From NCBI GenBank assembly GCA_013042695.1, contig JABDPQ010000146.1, positions 1-8,076 of the forward strand: a DNA stretch of 8,076 nucleotides, in the 5' to 3' direction. A program made the position numbers and the translations under genes. Source of the stretch: Desulfobacterales bacterium. GTDB taxonomy: Bacteria; Desulfobacterota; Desulfobulbia; Desulfobulbales; Desulfocapsaceae. Below, one piece after another: positions 1-5,378 of the stretch. How positions within the stretch are numbered: position 1 is the first letter of the stretch; every line of letters starts with the position of its first letter. Under the pieces are notes generated by a model, which saw only the letters and a program-made list of their open reading frames with translations, was not told where the DNA came from and did not search any database.

Positions 1-47
1 ATATCATATGGTAAAGACATTTTGATACTGTTTCACACAAGTGCAAG

Positions 48-62
48 CCAGTTTCTAACTGG
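48..62. repeat. Small perfect hairpin downstream of the SDR gene
   Basis: CCAGTT at 48-53 pairs with AACTGG at 57-62 around a TCT triloop, giving a 6-bp stem. It lies about 90 bases past the stop codon of the minus-strand SDR gene. A looser 5-bp dyad (TGGGT/ACCCA) follows at about 70-92. Neither is followed by a T-run on the minus strand, so a classical intrinsic terminator is not supported. The rest of 1-152 shows no gene. Confidence 0.25.
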
Positions 63-152
63 ATCTCATGGGTGCCACTTATAGTACCCACAAACTAGAT
101 ATCTTTATACAATCATTTTAGATACAGTCGAAAACTCAATCACTTCTATGAT

Positions 153-782
153 TTAATAGGATATTCCAACTTCTTGCCTAAGGTAGGTATCTTCTGTCAA
201 CTGATTGAGCATGAAATCAGCCACGTCTGCACGGGAAATTTTCCCTTGTATTTCTCTTTCTCCTATCTGAATCCCATGTTTATATTTGCCTATACAAGGA
301 CCATCCTTGAGACGAGGTGGTCTGACAATTGTCCAATCCAATGAACTCAGCCTAATAGCTGATTCTTGCTTTTCATGATCCGCAAAAGCGTGACGTAAAA
401 ATATGGGAACAATTATATACTTGGTAATGAATCCAAGGTTTGAGCGGCTATCGCCAACACCCATAGAAGACAAACTGACAAAGCGCCTTACTTCTTTTTT
501 TTCCATACATTCAAGTATGTTCCTTGTCCCCTCCTCCCTAAGAGTAGAACGTTTTGCCCCCGAACCTATAGCTGAAATTACTGCATCTTGTTCAGAAACT
601 GCATTTTCAACTGCTTGTGGATCTAACACGTCTCCAACAATGATCCCCATACTACTCGTTTTTATGTCAGCAATTTTATCTGGATTACGAACAAATGCTA
701 TAACTTGATGTTCCCTTCCCAAGGCCTGTTTCAGTAACTCTCGCCCTGTCCCTCCCGATGATCCGAATATTACAACTTTCAT
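153..782 (-). CDS. NAD(P)-binding SDR-family oxidoreductase (NmrA/atypical SDR type)
   Basis: This 209-residue protein is a single-domain Rossmann-fold protein of the atypical short-chain dehydrogenase (NmrA/NAD(P)H-binding) group. The N-terminus is a beta strand followed by the dinucleotide motif GxxGxxG (Gly7, Gly10, Gly13). VRNP follows at 31-34, where a basic residue commonly selects NADPH. VGDVLD at 49-54 and the VISAIGSG strand around 68-75 are typical of the family. SLSSMGVG at 103-110 and the DWTIVRPPRL segment at 149-158 match the usual substrate-side and post-catalytic elements, and ISRADVADFML at 182-192 is the characteristic C-terminal helix. The classical SDR YxxxK pair is not evident, which fits NmrA-like or epimerase-like members whose substrate cannot be predicted. 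The ATG at 782 is preceded by a GGGGAG Shine-Dalgarno with 8-nt spacing. It lies 76 bases downstream of the methyltransferase on the same strand, so the two may form an operon. Class is confident; reaction is unknown. Confidence 0.88.
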   Translation of the reverse strand: MKVVIFGSSGGTGRELLKQALGREHQVIAFVRNPDKIADIKTSSMGIIVGDVLDPQAVENAVSEQDAVISAIGSGAKRSTLREEGTRNILECMEKKEVRRFVSLSSMGVGDSRSNLGFITKYIIVPIFLRHAFADHEKQESAIRLSSLDWTIVRPPRLKDGPCIGKYKHGIQIGEREIQGKISRADVADFMLNQLTEDTYLRQEVGISY

Positions 783-824
783 ATTTGCGACTCCCCTTTT
801 GTTACCGAACGATTAATTGAGGGC

Positions 825-849
825 GGGGAGGCACGAGCCGTACCTCTCC
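825..849. repeat. GC-rich intergenic hairpin between methyltransferase and SDR genes
   Basis: GAGGCACG (828-835) and CGTACCTC (839-846) form an eight-pair stem, one pair being a G:U in the minus-strand RNA, around a three-base loop. After one mismatch, two more G:C pairs (825-826 with 848-849) extend it. It sits in the 76-base gap between the two minus-strand genes. There is no U-run on its 3' side, so it looks more like an mRNA processing or stability element, or an intergenic palindromic repeat, than a terminator. Confidence 0.5.
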
Positions 850-858
850 AATATTTTG

Positions 859-1503
859 TTATGCTTTCTTATCTTTCTGGCCAATGATGTACAAGGCCTT
901 TGTTTCGTTACCAATTACCTTCGATTTCTTGATGGTAAATCCTGCATCTTTCATCATTGCTGCAAGGTCTTCAGGTGAGAAGGAATGCGTGTGGGAAGGG
1001 GGCTTACCCCAGGACGTTACGAACCGCAGTCCCATCTTGATCTTATCCCAGAGTTTCATACCATGGTCTGTAAAGGTCACAATCACTAAGGTGCCATTTT
1101 TTCTGAGAATTCTGTAACACTCTTTAAGCAATGTGCTGGGACTTTCGATGACGTGAATCAGATTGGCCATAAAAACGCTATCAAGCGTTTCGGATGTGAA
1201 AGACGTTGCCATGCAGTCTTCTTTTTGGATTGTCACCTTGGGATGATCACCAACACGTGTTCTTGCCACCGTGAGGAGGCTATCCGAAAGATCGGTGGCA
1301 AACATGCTCTTTGTCTTCGACACGATCGTTTCAGTATAAATACCAGTCCCGCAGCCAAACTCTACAAGTTCCCCCAGTTCAGGCAGGCGATCGAGCTCTT
1401 GGGTTATCTCGACAAGGAGTTCTTTCCCAACAACATACTCCATTTTTTTGTCGTAGGTATCAGGAAATCTGCTCCAATATTCCTCTGTTTTATTGTCACG
1501 CAC
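859..1503 (-). CDS. Class I SAM-dependent methyltransferase, substrate unknown
   Basis: This 214-residue protein has the complete core of a class I (Rossmann) S-adenosylmethionine methyltransferase of the Methyltransf_11/25 type. After an N-terminal helical cap (WSRFPDTYDKKMEYV, about 10-24), motif I reads EFGCGTG (48-54). The acidic ribose-binding residue is Asp71 in ATDLSDS. The post-III region is CYRILRKNGTLVIVTF (129-144). A substrate-side insert with GKPPSHTHSFSPEDL (166-180) precedes the last helix and strands. The start is GTG at 1503: GGAGG lies 6 bases upstream (TTGGAGGCAAAAG), and no ATG gives a comparable signal. The SDR gene follows 76 bases downstream on the same strand. Family membership is clear from the motifs. 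Small-molecule methylation is the usual role in this group, but nothing here identifies the acceptor. Confidence 0.88.
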   Translation of the reverse strand: MRDNKTEEYWSRFPDTYDKKMEYVVGKELLVEITQELDRLPELGELVEFGCGTGIYTETIVSKTKSMFATDLSDSLLTVARTRVGDHPKVTIQKEDCMATSFTSETLDSVFMANLIHVIESPSTLLKECYRILRKNGTLVIVTFTDHGMKLWDKIKMGLRFVTSWGKPPSHTHSFSPEDLAAMMKDAGFTIKKSKVIGNETKALYIIGQKDKKA

Positions 1504-1526
1504 CTTTTGCCTCCAATAATTTAGGG

Positions 1527-1646
1527 ATGCATAACGATAAAGGTCACTTGTGCCACCACGAAATTGCCCTTCAGGCCGCCAACGTTCTCGGCGTCAAGTG
1601 AACCGCCTGGGTCGGCGATTACTATGAATTTTCATATTTTGATTAG
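1527..1646 (+). pseudogene. Short decayed coding fragment of unknown family
   Basis: From ATG 1527 the frame reads MHNDKGHLCHHEIALQAANV and on to LGVK, then TGA at 1599-1601, and continues TAWVGDYYEFSYFD to TAG at 1644-1646. Residue composition on both sides of the TGA looks protein-like, and the segment is more GC-rich than the spacer after it. It starts within the 25 bases upstream of the divergent methyltransferase start codon, and there is no clear ribosome binding site. I read it as the leftover of a gene cut and mutated here. I do not recognise the family. A selenocysteine reading of the TGA is not supported because no suitable stem-loop follows. Confidence 0.3.
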
Positions 1647-1909
1647 GCCTAATTGTAATTGTTTTAAAGCCCTAATGCTACCCCTACAATATAGTTGAAG
1701 ATTGTTTGTTGTGAACCTTCTCAGCAGCGGTATGGAAACTGGTGAACCCAAAATAGTGTGGGTAGTTTGGAGGTACAGGAAGAATGTGAGGTTTAGAAAT
1801 TAATGAAGGATAAAGATATTTGATTTGGCAATGTTCACATTAAGTTAAGAGGCAAGTATCAGCGAGTCCAAACGACCGCAGGGAGTGTTCTTAACCCACT
1901 GATTATACA
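1642..1909. other. Non-coding spacer with a perfect 12-bp palindrome
   Basis: No convincing gene is visible between the decayed fragment and the membrane protein gene. The only structured element is the perfect palindrome ATTAGGCCTAAT at 1642-1653, which could be a dimer-binding site but has no neighbouring promoter that I can assign with confidence. The remainder is AT-rich sequence with frequent stops in all frames. Confidence 0.4.
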
Positions 1910-2257
1910 TTATCTTATAGGTCTTTTGTTTTCTTCTGCGTTTTTTACTTCCTCATCAGTATAAATAATTTCACCTCGTTGGCCACTTCCTCCCCCTTTA
2001 GTAATTGGCATTACATAAGGTTTAGTGTTTTGTTGACTGTCGTCAGAACCATGAAATATCCCCCAAGACACTCGTCCGCATAATAGTCCAAAACCAAAAC
2101 CGAAAGCTGTGAGAACCAAGACTGTTGGCAAATCAAATGTACTAAAAAACATGCTCATTACAGCAGCTGAAATTAAGCCTGCAAGGCCACCATATATTGG
2201 CCTTTTTATTCCTGCGAAGCATGAAATGATAGCAAATATTATGACTTTGTAGATCAT
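1910..2257 (-). CDS. Small multi-pass membrane protein of unknown function
   Basis: This 115-residue protein has about three hydrophobic segments: residues 2-17, 22-40 (Gly/Ala-rich, YGGLAGLISAAVMSMFF) and 44-66 (VLVLTAFGFGFGLLCG, a glycine-zipper-like helix). A hydrophilic tail of about 48 residues follows, with a GGGSGQRG linker (88-95) and an acidic then basic end (DEEVKNAEENKRPIR). The FGFGFG run suggests tight helix packing. The ATG at 2257 has no strong Shine-Dalgarno and the upstream region is AT-rich, so the start is tentative. It stands alone between a spacer and the convergent ORF/antitoxin pair, so context gives no clue. The clear hydrophobic/hydrophilic partition supports a real gene. 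I do not recognise the family. Confidence 0.6.
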   Translation of the reverse strand: MIYKVIIFAIISCFAGIKRPIYGGLAGLISAAVMSMFFSTFDLPTVLVLTAFGFGFGLLCGRVSWGIFHGSDDSQQNTKPYVMPITKGGGSGQRGEIIYTDEEVKNAEENKRPIR

Positions 2258-2352
2258 AGTTTATCAGTGTATTTCGTATAATAACCAATTGTATAGAAAT
2301 TATATGATACGCTGTTGGTAAGATTATACAAAAAGAATGAACACTCGGCAAC

Positions 2353-2622
2353 ATGCACGATATCATAGCAGTGTCGTGCAGTCATAGCTTCATGATTGGC
2401 ACTGGCATGACTAATTTGTTTTCAGTCATACTGGATGAATATAATTACTATACATATTCGATCCCAGATGTTTCCTATGAATCTGTAATATCCGGAATCG
2501 TCTGTGATTTTCTGGTCAGAGATATGGAGCTGACTGGGTATTTTCTTATTTATACCCAGAATGATAAGATGAGGCTTTCAGACCAGATGTTTATGAAAGA
2601 TCGTGAACTCGTTTTACCCTGA
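2353..2622 (+). CDS. Doubtful small ORF converging on the antitoxin gene
   Basis: This 89-residue ORF begins HDIIAVSCSHSFMIGTGM and has a tyrosine-rich middle (EYNYYTYSIPDVSYESV). Its last 32 bases overlap the 3' end of the minus-strand HigA-like gene. No Shine-Dalgarno precedes the ATG at 2353, and I recognise no domain. The amino acid composition is plausible for a globular protein, but the overlap with a well-supported gene and the missing ribosome binding site keep confidence low. It would be supported by conservation in related genomes. Confidence 0.28.
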   Translation: MHDIIAVSCSHSFMIGTGMTNLFSVILDEYNYYTYSIPDVSYESVISGIVCDFLVRDMELTGYFLIYTQNDKMRLSDQMFMKDRELVLP

Positions 2623-2836
2623 AGAAGTAGTCATCAGATAGGCCGAAATAATTAGCAAGCCTCAACCCTGTGTCAGGATCAATCTCGAGGCTACCTTCGA
2701 TAATTTGGTTCAGTAACACTTCATCGATACTTGTGGCTCTTGACAATGCCTGAGTAGTCAGCCTGAAAGGTTCAAGAAATCGGTCCTTTAGGAGGGTGCC
2801 GGAATGTTCTTTGTATTTATCGATCGATTGTGCCAT
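2591..2836 (-). CDS. higA: HigA/VapI-family XRE-type antitoxin, orphan
   Basis: This 81-residue protein is an Xre-type helix-turn-helix protein of the HigA (VapI) addiction-module antitoxin family. It has the family layout in order: SGTLLKDRFLEPFRLTTQAL (12-31), where the family usually has PGE-LREEFLEP-GLS; the recognition helices around SIDEVLLNQIIEGS (36-49); and the signature DPDTGLRLANYFGLSDDYFF (53-72). HigA proteins bind their own promoter as dimers and neutralise the RelE-like RNase HigB. I start it at ATG 2836 because GGGG lies just upstream; an in-frame TTG at 2878 would add 14 residues not typical of the family. HigB normally lies immediately upstream, but the roughly 120 bases there contain no HigB-like frame. 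This copy is therefore solitary, either a remnant of a toxin-antitoxin pair or a stand-alone regulator. Confidence 0.82.
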   Translation of the reverse strand: MAQSIDKYKEHSGTLLKDRFLEPFRLTTQALSRATSIDEVLLNQIIEGSLEIDPDTGLRLANYFGLSDDYFFRVKRVHDLS

Positions 2837-2883
2837 TGATCCCCACCGTTTTTCGTCGATATGGGACAGGTATACCAATACTA

Positions 2884-3420
2884 TATGAAGTAACTCTTCT
2901 CTGTCAATTCAACGGCAAGACTTCTCTTTCTATCGTTAAATTGGTCGAGGTCTGGGTTGGCTAAAAAGACTGATTTGAAATATTGCCGGATACATGGTTT
3001 GGAAGACCCAGCCTTTGGTAACCTTAACCATAACTTCAAGCAGCAAACATCAAGGTTTTACTGTCAATCTTCGGGTAGGTTCCTATGTCGCTACTTGAAG
3101 CCCGTGACGCTGGAATTTTACACCCAGGTGCTATACGGGTACATCGACCACGCCGTTCTGGCCGTAAGATAATGATTCTCATCAACTATCAAGTGAAACA
3201 CCGCCTCAAGTTTATTGGCACTCTTCTCTTTGAGCTTCAGTTTAAAAACTTCTAAAGACGATTCTACGTATTTTCTTACCTGTTTTATATCTGTTGAGCA
3301 TCAAACAGAGCAACAATCGAAAACGCCTCTCAGGGCATTTATGTAGCCAATAAACGACCAGTTATATTGTTGACATGCAGGTTTAAAGTGCTTCGACAAA
3401 CATATTAATAAAAATAATTA
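2884..3420 (-). pseudogene. Possible heavily decayed reading frame (minus), competing short plus ORFs
   Basis: No intact gene is convincing here. On the minus strand one frame stays in register across the whole stretch and reads protein-like in segments: HFKPACQQYNWSFIGYINAL, then TGA at 3303-3301, then a 60-residue open segment (3300-3121, containing EAVFHLIVDENHYLTARTAW), then several stops, then KPCIRQYFKSVFLANPDLDQ ending at about 2884. It has no start codon. Two plus-strand ORFs lie over it: 2957-3172 (71 residues, TTG start) and 3085-3255 (56 residues, rich in HRPRRSGRK). None has a recognisable domain. The minus frame could be an eroded pseudogene or chance. I cannot decide from sequence alone. 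Confidence 0.2.
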
Positions 3421-3880
3421 AAGAAACTCAGTCTTTTACATTAGTAATACGCAGTCGGCACACGATTTGCTAGCTGGGTGGTTAAGCATGAGAAGAGACA
3501 ACAATGTTACAAAGTTGGTAATTTTCTGGAAGAGTAGAAAAAATACTGTACTGGTGTGGCGGTAACATACCGTAAATAATTTTTTTTATGTCGCCGTAAA
3601 GATTACCTACCTGGTTTTATGAGTGTGATAATGACAAAAAAACGATCATCAGAGTGGTTCCATGAGCAATTTTTCGACACCTTCCGATTTGCCTACTCAC
3701 CTTTTTGCGACAACCTCAAAAATAATGCAAGGGATCAACATGTTTTCCAATCGAGCTTTTCAGCTAAAACGAAACTCATTTCAAGTGAATGAGCATCCAT
3801 GTGTGACCACTATTAAAGAGGTAATTTTCTGCAATCAAGAAATTTCATTGGAAGGAGACTAAATACCAAGACACAGACAA
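3421..3880 (+). other. Spacer with weak terminator-like hairpin and overlapping short ORFs
   Basis: A 5-bp hairpin (CGGTA-ACA-TACCG, 3560-3572) is followed after seven bases by eight Ts (3580-3587), a weak plus-strand terminator-like arrangement. Two overlapping ORFs follow in different frames. 3619-3792 (57 residues, MSVIMTKKRSSEWFHEQFFD at the start) has the more protein-like composition. 3662-3862 (66 residues) is Ser/Asn-rich and resembles a shadow frame. Neither has a good Shine-Dalgarno or a domain I recognise. GAAGGAG at about 3850-3856 is purine-rich but is not followed at the right distance by a start codon. Confidence 0.25.
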
Positions 3881-3904
3881 CAATTCTTGAAATTGGAGGC
3901 ACTA

Positions 3905-4111
3905 ATGAACACAACTGACTCTCATTCTATATTGGGTCTACTGCATATATGGGAAATATCATGCGAAGCTGAAAGACAAGAAATCATTACTGCATTTAAA
4001 GAGGAACATGGCAATGATTTCAATAAGTTGGATTTTGCTAGTTTTCTCAGTAGAAAGTATCGTCAACGGTATATCATCCAAACCAAAGCGACAGAAGCAA
4101 ACGGTCGGTAA
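3905..4111 (+). CDS. Small hypothetical protein
   Basis: This 68-residue protein starts at ATG 3905, which is preceded by a near-ideal Shine-Dalgarno (TTGGAGG ending at 3899, 5-base spacing). An in-frame TTG at 3887 would put the Shine-Dalgarno inside the gene, so the ATG is preferred. The protein is predicted largely helical and polar: LLHIWEISCEAERQEIITAF at 12-31, followed by KEEHGNDFNKLDFASFLSRK, with a basic Arg/Lys-rich C-terminus (RKYRQRY). No signal peptide or membrane segment is seen. I do not recognise the family; size and charge would suit a small regulator or antitoxin-like protein, but nothing demonstrates that. Confidence 0.45.
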   Translation: MNTTDSHSILGLLHIWEISCEAERQEIITAFKEEHGNDFNKLDFASFLSRKYRQRYIIQTKATEANGR

Positions 4112-4260
4112 ATGCATTAAGCAATTCTCGTTGTCTGAGGCCAGTTTCATAATTGTATTCGTTTAACTACCTTTTCTAGGTGGTTTCTTGACCCAAGGCA
4201 AGCTCGTGACACACAAGCTATCTATATCGTTGGCTATACAAACACAGACAAGAGAGATTA

Positions 4261-4427
4261 TGAAGTCAGATAAACTACAAGCTGTAAAATCCAGATGGGA
4301 GAGGACTGTTCTTTCCCAGCAGAAGGTTTTGGCCATGCAATTCATTGAACTTTATGGAGCTATTCATAACGAAGGCGATTGGTATTATTTCTTAGCCGAA
4401 GAGTTTAATATCTATGAGAAAATATAA
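4261..4427 (+). CDS. Small hypothetical protein
   Basis: This 55-residue protein starts at ATG 4261 behind a purine-rich AGAGAG Shine-Dalgarno-like sequence. The same frame is open from a TTG at 4188 (79 residues), but that start lacks a ribosome binding site. The N-terminal half is basic (KSDKLQAVKSRWERTVLSQQ). The C-terminal half is aromatic and acidic (FIELYGAIHNEGDWYYFLAE). In the same frame just past the stop, codons read PATAKLLQVSRTAIAH, which resembles the first helices of an excisionase/MerR-type helix-turn-helix. The gene may therefore be the front part of a larger decayed protein. The family is not recognised. Confidence 0.38.
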
Positions 4428-4723
4428 TCCACTCCTGCAACAGCCAAACTTCTTCAGGTAAGCAGGACAGCGATAGCACATTAGCTGAAGACTCGGAAAA
4501 TAGTGAAAAGTACATAAAAGACCATAGCGGCCCATATCATAGATACCCAACACAATCTATAAAAACGCATAACGACCTCATAAAAATCTCAATAGAGAAC
4601 AAAAGCTGAGGAACGTACTCCTTTGGAAACCTTATGTCAAATTATTTTAAAATTACTACTCAAAACCCAATAATACTAAGCTCTTTAACTTAACTGACAC
4701 CGAAATCATCAAGTACTTTTCTG
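4428..4723. other. Spacer with possible helix-turn-helix remnant
   Basis: No intact gene. At about 4432-4482 (plus strand) the codons read PATAKLLQVSRTAIAH, then TAG, then LKTRKIVKST, resembling the AAKLLGVSRxxV pattern of excisionase-like DNA-binding domains. It is in frame with, and directly after, the 55-residue ORF. At 4691-4728 a 7-bp inverted repeat (ACTGACA ... TGTCAGT) lies just past the stop of the RND fragment, but it has a 23-base loop and no T-run. The rest is AT-rich and featureless. Confidence 0.25.
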
Positions 4724-4885
4724 TCAGTGTTTTCTCAGCAGATTGAAATCATCAAATACGCTGTAGAGAGCCGGAATTACCAGCAGCACCAGCATAGTTG
4801 TCATTTGCAAACCAAAGACAATAGAACAAATAAGCAGAATTAGGATCTGGGCCTGCATTTTCACCAGCTCTGCAAACAGTGATGG
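4724..4885 (-). pseudogene. C-terminal fragment of an RND-family efflux transporter
   Basis: The minus strand from about 4885 down to TGA 4726-4724 translates as PSLFAELVKMQAQILILLIC followed by SIVFGLQMTTMLVLLVIPAL and YSVFDDFNLLRKH. This is the last transmembrane helix and C-terminus of an HAE/RND transporter. Family members there read roughly P-LLLETS-QAQFLIPMA-S followed by FGLLFAT-LTLLLVPALY-ILDD. The LxxLVIPALYSxxDDF ending is diagnostic. Intact RND pumps exceed 1000 residues; only about 54 remain, with no start codon, and everything upstream is replaced by unrelated sequence belonging to a plus-strand ORF. It has substitutions in normally conserved positions (MTT for FAT) that suggest relaxed selection. 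This is a gene remnant left by a deletion or rearrangement. Confidence 0.75.
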
Positions 4886-5298
4886 TTGCAGCTCTTGATT
4901 CCATGCAGGGTGTGGACAATCTCGAGTTGTACGTAAAAGTCGCCCTTCAAGCAGGTAATCCGGTCATGGCCAAGATTTTAACAGAATCAGCTGTTTTGAC
5001 TGCCGGTTACCACAAGCATGTAGCCCCTCTTAAGCGCCTTGCTCCCATGGCGCGCTTGGCGCGAGCAGAAAAAGATGACGGTACCATTGTGCTGGTTCTG
5101 CCTAACGATCATATCATCTGGAGTGAAATGGTGGCCGATGTAGCAGGTTCTTTAATCGAAAAAGCGAAAATATCAAATGGTGAGGAGCCTGAGATATGGG
5201 CTTTGGGTGATTTCAGCGCATTGGCTCTCAGTAAATTAGAAGGAATGGGCTGGAAAGTGCATACAAATGTACGCAGTCAACTGATACCAAGAGAATAA
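4870..5298 (+). pseudogene. 5'-truncated ORF of unknown family
   Basis: The frame is open from about 4834 to TAA at 5298. From GTG 4879 it encodes 139 residues: QGVDNLELYVKVALQAGNPV, a basic KRLAPMARLARAEK patch, DDGTIVLVLPNDHIIWSEMV, and a C-terminal PEIWALGDFSALALSKLEGM leading to GWKVHTN. The composition is strongly protein-like, with alternating strand and helix patterns. There is no Shine-Dalgarno before the GTG/ATG pair at 4879-4884. Codons just upstream (PALQT) fall within the antisense of the RND fragment, so the original 5' end has probably been lost at a recombination junction near 4870-4885. I do not recognise the family. If a start at 4879 is used, it could still be expressed as a short protein. 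It converges with arsM (80-base gap). Confidence 0.55.
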
Positions 5299-5378
5299 TA
5301 TACAGGCTTAGGTCATCTAGATGCTGAACGAGCTGATTGGTCCTATTTTATTTGATATCATTTGATACAAACCTTTTT

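Noticed and set aside
403..708. Plus-strand ORF opposite the SDR gene (likewise 884-1117, 1153-1524, 2142-2366, 6630-6890, 6779-7102, 7172-7426)
   Set aside because: All are shadows lying over strongly supported genes on the other strand or frame, with no ribosome binding site or domain signal.
1599..1601. Second selenocysteine candidate (TGA in the 1527-1646 fragment)
   Set aside because: The only hairpin (GCC/GGC) is 3 bp and just a few bases from the TGA, there is no neighbouring Cys motif, and the product would be a 38-residue scrap.
2879..2960. HigB toxin upstream of the HigA-like gene
   Set aside because: No RelE/HigB-like residues or ATG-initiated frame. The only open minus frame here lacks a start and is interrupted further upstream.
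3301..3303. Selenocysteine candidate TGA flanked by cysteines (minus strand, CCSV-TGA-CS)
   Set aside because: The same frame contains TAA and TAG stops shortly downstream, there is no start codon, and no SECIS-like fold follows the TGA.
5299..5378. Bidirectional terminator between the truncated ORF and arsM
   Set aside because: The TTTGATATCA/TTTGATAC repeats form only a bulged stem with a 2-base loop, and no T-run is correctly placed.
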